Source: Xanthomonas phaseoli pv. phaseoli
GTDB taxonomy: Bacteria; Pseudomonadota; Gammaproteobacteria; Xanthomonadales; Xanthomonadaceae
Assembly: GCA_022749655.1 (NCBI GenBank)
Contig: CP094243.1
Coordinates: 4,216,001 to 4,280,000 of the forward strand
Reading direction: 5' to 3'
DNA length: 64,000 nt
Below the pieces are notes generated by a model. It searched no databases. It worked only from the letters and a program-made list of their open reading frames with translations, and was not told the DNA's origin. Both the position numbers and the translations under genes were made by a program. Positions 59,559 to 64,000 of the stretch are shown here, piece after piece (position 1 is the stretch's first letter; each line of letters begins with the position of its first letter).

Positions 59559-60887
59559 GGGCGTGTCCTAGATTTTGTGTAACCGGGCCACAGGCAGGAG
59601 ACTGCCACCTAACCCGGAGACACCATGAGCCCACGCACACATGAGGTACCCGACGAGCTGCTTAGCAGCCTGTTGGTCAACTACACCAAACCCGAGGATC
59701 TGATCGGCGAGAACGGCCTGCTCAAGCAGCTGACCAAGCGGTTGGTGGAGCGGGCGCTGGACGCGGAGATGACCGAACACCTCGGTCATGACAAGCATGA
59801 GCCGGTCGCCAACGCGGCCGGCAACACGCGCAACGGACGCAGCCGCAAGACGCTCAAGGGCGAGTTCGGCGAGCTGCCGATCGAGATTCCGCGTGATCGC
59901 CACGGCAGCTTCGCGCCACAGCTGATCCCCAAGCACCAGACCCGCTGGGCCGGCTTCGATGACAAGATCTTGTCGTTGTACGCGCGCGGCATGACCGTGC
60001 GCGAGATCCAGTCGCACCTGGAGGAGATGTACGGCACCGAGGTGTCGCCGAGTCTGATTTCCTCAGTCACCGATGCGGTCGTCGAGGAGGTCAAGGCGTG
60101 GCAGGCGCGGCCACTGGATCCGGTCTATCCGATCGTCTATCTGGACTGCATCCACGTCAAAGTGCGCGAGGGCGCGGTGCGGGTCAAGGCGGTGTACCTG
60201 GCCATCGGCATCACCATGGGCGGCGAGAAGGAAGTGCTGGGCCTATGGCTGGCGCAGGCCGAGGGTGCCAAGTTTTGGCTGCAAGTCGTGACGGAGCTAC
60301 GCAACCGCGGGGTGCAGGACATCTTCATTGCCTGCGTCGATGGCCTGAAGGGGTTTCCCGAGGCGATCGAGGCGGTGTTCCCGCAGACCACCGTGCAGCT
60401 GTGCATCGTGCACATGGTGCGGCACAGCCTGAACTACGTCTCGTGGAAACGCCGCGCCGAGGTTGCCGCCGATCTCAAGCGCATTTACGCCTGCGCCACC
60501 GTCGAGGAGGCCGAGCAGGCACTGACCGAGTTCGAGGCCAAGTGGGACGCCCAGTACCCGCCCATCAGCCAGTCATGGCGGCGCAATTGGTCACGACTGA
60601 TCCCGTTCTTCGACTACCCACCGGAGATCCGCAAGGTGATCTATACGACCAACGCCATCGAGTCGGTCAACATGAGCCTGCGCAAGCTGACCAAGAACCG
60701 CGGCGCGTTCCCCAGCGACGAAGCCTTGATGAAACTGTTCTACCTGGCTCTGCGCAACATCACCAAGAAATGGACGCTGCCGATCCGCGACTGGAAGGCT
60801 GCGCTGAACCGCTTTACGATCCAGTTCGAGGGGCGACTTCCTCAGCGGTAACCCAAACCACGGTTACACAAAATTCTGCACACGCTC
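59559..60887. mobile_element. IS256-family insertion sequence
   Basis: The terminal inverted repeats are gcgtgtcctagattttgtgt (from 59561) and gcgtgtgcagaattttgtgt (reverse complement, from 60885), both followed by aaccg, with five mismatches in about 25 bases. The transposase between them is intact. No 8-9 bp target duplication is seen around the ends, which suggests later loss or deletion next to it. Confidence 0.9.
59625..60851 (+). CDS. IS256-family (mutator-type) transposase
   Basis: The 408-residue product has the mutator-family pattern. The N-terminus is MSPRTHEVPDELLSSLLVNY; LKGEFGELPIEIPRDRHGSF follows, and the DDE acids sit in YLDCIHVKVREG, FIACVDGLKGFPEAIEAVFP, and IYTTNAIESVNMSLRK. 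The C-x(2)-H block CIVHMVRHSL is also present. The frame is intact. It may be active, as no stop is seen. Confidence 0.95.
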   Translation: MSPRTHEVPDELLSSLLVNYTKPEDLIGENGLLKQLTKRLVERALDAEMTEHLGHDKHEPVANAAGNTRNGRSRKTLKGEFGELPIEIPRDRHGSFAPQLIPKHQTRWAGFDDKILSLYARGMTVREIQSHLEEMYGTEVSPSLISSVTDAVVEEVKAWQARPLDPVYPIVYLDCIHVKVREGAVRVKAVYLAIGITMGGEKEVLGLWLAQAEGAKFWLQVVTELRNRGVQDIFIACVDGLKGFPEAIEAVFPQTTVQLCIVHMVRHSLNYVSWKRRAEVAADLKRIYACATVEEAEQALTEFEAKWDAQYPPISQSWRRNWSRLIPFFDYPPEIRKVIYTTNAIESVNMSLRKLTKNRGAFPSDEALMKLFYLALRNITKKWTLPIRDWKAALNRFTIQFEGRLPQR

Positions 60888-60892
60888 CGCCT

Positions 60893-61180
60893 TTAAGTCA
60901 CTGGTCGCAATCGTTCCAGCGGGGGCAAGCTCGCCGCCGGCAGCGTGACGACAGCGCTCTGCATGTCGTACGTCCCAACCAGATTCGGCGCACTACTACC
61001 GGCTGGCTGCAATGCAAAGCCACGTAGGGTTCCTGCCTGCGCCTGCTGATCAAATTGCGCCAGAAGAGCAGCATCCACGCTGATCGCGTTTCGCAGCTGC
61101 GCAACTTGATCTTGCGTCACGCCTTGTTGCCCAGCGAACTGAGCTAATGCCGCTTCGAGCTGGGGATTGGGACCTGCCAT
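60893..61180 (-). pseudogene. Truncated N-terminus of a putative secreted toxin
   Basis: The 95-residue frame starts MAGPNPQLEAALAQFAGQQG and has RGFALQPAGSSAPNLVGTYD, which I associate with N-termini of larger secreted or effector proteins in Xanthomonadaceae, though I cannot name the family. It ends just before the IS256 end at 60887, so the rest of the gene seems to have been removed. The gene lies 15 bases after an immunity-type lipoprotein gene on the same strand, the order of type IV secretion effector and immunity pairs (X-Tfe/X-Tfi) in this group. No catalytic or XVIPCD-type region is left to test. Confidence 0.5.
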
Positions 61181-61195
61181 GTGCTTCTTCCTTGA

Positions 61196-61839
61196 CTAGC
61201 CCAGGGTGCTGATCGATTTGATGCACAACCGGGCGTTAGATCCGGCAACTACGTTCTGCGGAACAATGGAAACAACGATGTCTCCCCCCGCCTCGCTTGT
61301 CGTGGCTTTGACGTAGTGCAGATCTTCCAGCTGACCAATTGGACCGTGTGTTGGCGAACTGACAAAACCCATGCTCTTGAGCGACGCGTCGTAATAGGCG
61401 AAATCGAGACTGCAGACGGCACTCATGTCGGCAAACCGGTTAGCCGTGTTGACGAACGTCAACTTGACTCCTTTCGAGCTAGATGGCGACTCAGGAAAGT
61501 AATCGAACACGTAGCGCCAGCCGCCTCCCAGATCACCACTCGGAAATCCGGCACCGATCGCACCTGGCTCCAGCTTCAGCGAGATGCCCATCACATCCCG
61601 GATTCTTTCAAGGGTGATCTCGTCCCGAGACTTCAGGCCTCCGATCAAGCTGAGTAGCCGCTTGCCCATCTCTTCAGCACTGAGAGTGGGATTGGCTGTG
61701 TCAGCCTCATGCGTCGTCATGGTGCTGGGTTCCTTCGGGGTCGGCTGTAGGGGGCGGCCTGGGAGTGTGCGCAGGCACAGAGGGCAGTACCGCAGGCTGT
61801 AGCGATGATCAGAAACAGAGTGGCTCTGGCAGGCCTCAT
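61196..61839 (-). CDS. Putative immunity lipoprotein, frameshifted
   Basis: The frame listed from MTTHEADTANPTL (61720) lacks a signal, but upstream, with one more base in a G run near 61750, it continues a lipoprotein N-terminus: MRPARATLFLIIATACGTAL, with Cys at about residues 16-24, then HSQAAP and PTPKEPST. The mature part has GLKSRDEITLERIRDVMG, CSLDFAYYDASLKSMGF and a C-terminal strand with CIKSIST. This suits a periplasmic immunity protein against a toxin encoded next to it. The corrected length is about 214 residues. Function is inferred. Confidence 0.5.
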
Positions 61840-62354
61840 TGACGCATTCCGTGCGGATGAGCGATGGAACCTAGCCAAGCAAAGATGAACGACCGGTTAA
61901 GTTTCAACGTCGCTCGTGCAATCAAACCAACCAGGATGCAAAAGCCAAGCCCCATGGCCGACCCTCAGTAAGAGGTGCCGGCAGTGCGCTGCTCAAGCGC
62001 TCGCGGGTAGAGCGGCCCCTCGTGGCCCGGCGTCCGGAGTGGATAGAACGCATCACGCCTACTTTCCAAGAATTCGTGATTGCGGGGACCCAAAATTGAT
62101 CCGCCAGAAATGTATAACTTCGTCGTCACATAGTCGCGAGCACTCGCCGCGAGCTGACTGACGATTTAAAGCTTGAGCTCGATGACGGCCGCAAGTACAC
62201 GTCCAGTTGCGCTCCGTGCGCGCCTTGGGGGCGACGTTTCAGAGGACCACGAAGATAGCAACGGCCACCGACAACGCCATCCACTCGACGCCAGCCTTCG
62301 GTATCTGAACAGTGATCGGCACTCAATTTTCCCGGCAATTCTCCCGACGCATAG
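61840..62354. other. Gene-free right part of the tRNA-Lys insertion
   Basis: About 515 bases with no gene I can support. Open frames at 61916-62436 overlap and have no start signals; one runs through the tRNA. Confidence 0.45.
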
Positions 62355-62392
62355 AAAAACAGCCACTTGGCTTGCGCTAAGTGGCTGTTTTA
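62355..62392 (-). terminator. Terminator downstream of the intact tRNA-Lys
   Basis: A strong stem aaaacagccactt / aagtggctgtttt lies just after the tRNA-Lys 3' end on the minus strand. It differs from the terminator at 59418, so it came with the insertion. Confidence 0.85.
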
Positions 62393-62394
62393 AT

Positions 62395-62470
62395 TGGTGG
62401 GCCGTCAAGGATTCGAACCTTGGACCTATTGATTAAGAGTCAACTGCTCTACCAACTGAGCTAACGGCCC
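62395..62470 (-). tRNA. tRNA-Lys (anticodon CTT)
   Basis: Acceptor GGGCCGT pairs with ACGGCCC, the T arm is AGGTTCGAATCCTT-like, the anticodon loop reads CTCTTAA, and CCA is encoded. It is the last of the Pro-Arg-His-Lys cluster. It is whole, while its 3' half is duplicated at 59458-59503. Confidence 0.95.
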
Positions 62471-62563
62471 TGAAACTGGGCGCACATTGTATGTGCATTT
62501 TTGCTTCGTTGCAACACCCCGTGCCACATGGGGTCAAACATTCCTGCAATTTCCTGTCATCAG

Positions 62564-62640
62564 TGGGGTGGCTGAGGGGACTCGAACCCCCGACATCTGG
62601 AATCACAATCCAGTACTCTAACCAGCTGAGCTACAGCCAC
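62564..62640 (-). tRNA. tRNA-His (anticodon GTG)
   Basis: Acceptor GTGGCTG pairs with CAGCCAC with an unpaired C and CCA after it; anticodon loop TTGTGAT. An extra G at the 5' side (position 62641) suits the histidine identity base. Confidence 0.95.
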
Positions 62641-62672
62641 CACTGAAAACCTGCTTCCTACCGTACCGCCGA

Positions 62673-62749
62673 TGGCGCGCCCGACAGGACTCGAACCTGT
62701 AACCGCCGGCTTAGAAGGCCGGTGCTCTATCCGGTTGAGCTACGGGCGC
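62673..62749 (-). tRNA. tRNA-Arg (anticodon TCT)
   Basis: Acceptor GCGCCCG pairs with CGGGCGC, the anticodon loop reads CTTCTAA, the T arm is CAGGTTCGAGTCCTG, and CCA is encoded. It decodes AGA/AGG. Confidence 0.95.
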
Positions 62750-62791
62750 CCGGACCGAACTTCGCATTCCCACGCCGTCGAAAGCTCGGAA

Positions 62792-62868
62792 TGGTCGGGG
62801 TAGAGGGATTCGAACCCCCGACATCCTGCTCCCAAAGCAGGCGCGCTACCAGACTGCGCTATACCCCG
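62792..62868 (-). tRNA. tRNA-Pro (anticodon TGG)
   Basis: Acceptor CGGGGTA pairs with TACCCCG, the anticodon loop reads CTTTGGG, and CCA is encoded. It is the first gene of a four-tRNA array read on the minus strand. Confidence 0.95.
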
Positions 62869-63018
62869 GCGGGACCTTTCAATCCCGAAGGCTCGAAAGG
62901 TCGGCTATTTTGGGAATGATTGGCCTCGCTGTCAATCACCCTGTGTAAGTTGAACGATCAGCTATCCTCGCAACCACGTTCGCCAGTAGGGTGAGCACTA
63001 TTTTCATGGAGAACACGC

Positions 63019-63780
63019 ATGCGTAGCGGTAACCCTGCCCTTCGGGAATCCACGTTCCTCGACTCCGGCTCCGGCTCGATCGTCACCCGCGACGGTCAGG
63101 CGATGACCCTCAACGGCACGGTCAACAAGACCGGCGCGTTGTTGCTGATGGCGGTGATCACCGCCGCCTTCGCGTGGTCGCAATCGATCGGCTCCGATGG
63201 CATGCCGCTGCCTGTCGCGCGCATCTACATGATTGCCGGCGCGATCGGCGGCCTGGTGTTCGCACTGGCTACCTGCTTCAAGCCGACCTGGGCACCGATT
63301 ACGGCGCCGCTATATGCATTGATCGAAGGCTTCTTCCTCGGCTCGATCTCGGCAGTGTACGAAGCACGCTTCAACGGCATCGTGTTCCAGGCCATCCTGC
63401 TCACCTTCGGCACCCTGTTCGCGCTGCTGTTCGCGTATCGCAGCGGCATGATCAAGGCCACCGAAAACTTCAAGCTGGGCGTGGTCGCAGCCACCGGCGG
63501 TATCGCGCTGGTCTATCTGGCGACCATCGTGCTGGGCCTGTTCGGTGTGCGCATCCCTTTCATCCACGACTCGGGCCTGATCGGCATCGGTTTCAGCCTG
63601 TTCGTGGTGGTGGTGGCGGCGTTGAACCTGGTGTTGGACTTCGACTTCATCGAGAGCGGCGTCGAGCAAGGCGCGCCCAAGCACATGGAGTGGTACGGCG
63701 CATTCGGCCTGATGGTGACGCTGGTGTGGCTGTACATCGAGTTCCTGCGCCTGCTGTCGAAGCTGCAGTCGCGCAATTGA
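63019..63780 (+). CDS. Bax inhibitor-1/YccA family membrane protein
   Basis: The 253-residue product has seven membrane segments. The first is GALLLMAVITAAFAWSQSIG, the last is WYGAFGLMVTLVWLYIEFLR. The polar residues typical of the BI-1/YccA fold are present near the end (LDFDFIESGVEQGAP). The start MRSGNPALRESTFLD follows a short ggag site. It lies divergent from the tRNA cluster and upstream of an isocitrate dehydrogenase-like gene on the other strand. The family is thought to deal with ion or protease control in the membrane. Confidence 0.92.
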   Translation: MRSGNPALRESTFLDSGSGSIVTRDGQAMTLNGTVNKTGALLLMAVITAAFAWSQSIGSDGMPLPVARIYMIAGAIGGLVFALATCFKPTWAPITAPLYALIEGFFLGSISAVYEARFNGIVFQAILLTFGTLFALLFAYRSGMIKATENFKLGVVAATGGIALVYLATIVLGLFGVRIPFIHDSGLIGIGFSLFVVVVAALNLVLDFDFIESGVEQGAPKHMEWYGAFGLMVTLVWLYIEFLRLLSKLQSRN

Positions 63781-63869
63781 GCCGGGATTCGGGATTCGGG
63801 AATCGCAACGGTGGCTCCCCTCGCTTGAACGCGTGACACTGGCGTCGAGTGACCGGTTTCCAACAAAAG

Positions 63870-63897
63870 AAAGGGCGCCTAGGCGCCCTTTCTCTTT
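63870..63897. terminator. Intrinsic terminator between convergent genes
   Basis: The stem aaagggcgcct / aggcgcccttt is followed by tctcttt on the plus strand, and caac-aaaag on the other side gives a T-rich tract on the minus strand, so it can end both genes. Confidence 0.88.
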
Positions 63898-63917
63898 GTG
63901 CAAGTCTGCCAGTGTGC

Positions 63918-64000
63918 TCAGAGGCGGCTGGCGATGGCCTTGGCGAAGCCCATGGTGTTGCCGGTGCCGCCCAGGTCGGGGGTCAGCGAATCCTTGGCCT
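63918..64000 (-). CDS. Isocitrate dehydrogenase-like gene, 3' end only
   Basis: Only the last 27 codons lie in the window. They read KDSLTPDLGGTGNTMGFAKA and end SRL, the pattern of the C-terminus of NAD-dependent isocitrate or isopropylmalate dehydrogenases (TPDLGG-GNT). In Xanthomonas an isocitrate dehydrogenase lies next to the BI-1 gene as I recall. The rest is beyond the edge. Confidence 0.78.
   Translation of the reverse strand, partial: AKDSLTPDLGGTGNTMGFAKAIASRL

Larger units (their letters stand above)
59504..62396. mobile_element. Degraded insertion in tRNA-Lys
   Basis: This 2.9-kb stretch lies between the 46-bp tRNA-Lys fragment and the intact tRNA-Lys, the sign of integration at a tRNA gene. 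No integrase remains. It carries an IS256-family element, a truncated putative toxin gene and an immunity-type lipoprotein gene. Confidence 0.7.

Noticed and set aside
59559..60895. Target-site duplication of the IS256 element
   Set aside because: Compared several possible ends; the 8-9 bases on each side do not match, so no duplication is claimed.

Overview
The window is chromosomal DNA of a Xanthomonas or close Xanthomonadaceae relative. The G+C content is high, and the core gene runs are those I expect there: dnaX-ybaB, moaA-moaC-moaD-moaE, kdkA beside a heptosyltransferase, dnaQ-rnhA-methyltransferase-gloB-mltD, and tig-clpP-clpX-lon-hupB-tRNA-ppiD. Species cannot be fixed from the sequence alone.

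Layout. (1) 1-2821: ybaB, dnaX and tRNA-Ser(GGA). (2) 2822-36949: a 34.1 kb genomic island in the 3' end of tRNA-Ser, bounded by a perfect 19-bp direct repeat (2804-2822 and 36931-36949). It carries a tyrosine recombinase next to the tRNA, an H-NS-like protein, a MobA/MobL-type relaxase with a candidate oriT and a small TraD-like protein, and then two predicted antiphage systems. The first (8626-18053) is a Vsr endonuclease and cytosine-5 methyltransferase next to a translationally coupled operon of MutL/MORC-type ATPase, Z1 helicase-like protein, PD-(D/E)XK protein (DUF4420) and AIPR protein, i.e. the Mza-type (MutL-Z1-AIPR) set. The second (25997-30397) is a TerY-P triad of vWA protein, PP2C phosphatase and kinase with helix-hairpin-helix motifs, plus a fourth unknown gene. 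A second tyrosine recombinase, a secreted amidase, a retropepsin-like protein, a RadC/JAB protein, several small envelope proteins of unknown role and a GNAT plus small-protein pair fill the rest. No conjugation pilus or type IV secretion genes are present, so this looks like an integrative mobilizable element. (3) 36950-48589: SRP RNA, molybdopterin genes, LPS genes, a tRNA-Ser(CGA) followed by three 156-bp repeats that each begin with its 3' end, a PP2C gene, dnaQ, rnhA, gloB and mltD. (4) 49183-58642: ppiD, two tRNA-Asp, tRNA-Val, hupB, lon, clpX, clpP, tig and tRNA-Leu. (5) 59458-62396: a small degraded insertion in tRNA-Lys(CUU), bounded by a 46-bp duplication of the tRNA 3' half. It carries an intact IS256-family transposase and, truncated next to it, a candidate toxin and immunity-lipoprotein pair. 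(6) 62395-64000: tRNA-Lys, His, Arg and Pro, a Bax-inhibitor-1/YccA protein, and the 3' end of an isocitrate dehydrogenase-like gene.

Caution: about 27 genes are broken by frameshifts, including genes that should be intact (lon, hupB, moaA, moaD, mltD). Most breaks are one missing base in a run of G or C. I read these as sequencing or assembly errors rather than true pseudogenes, and give each such gene over its full reconstructed span.
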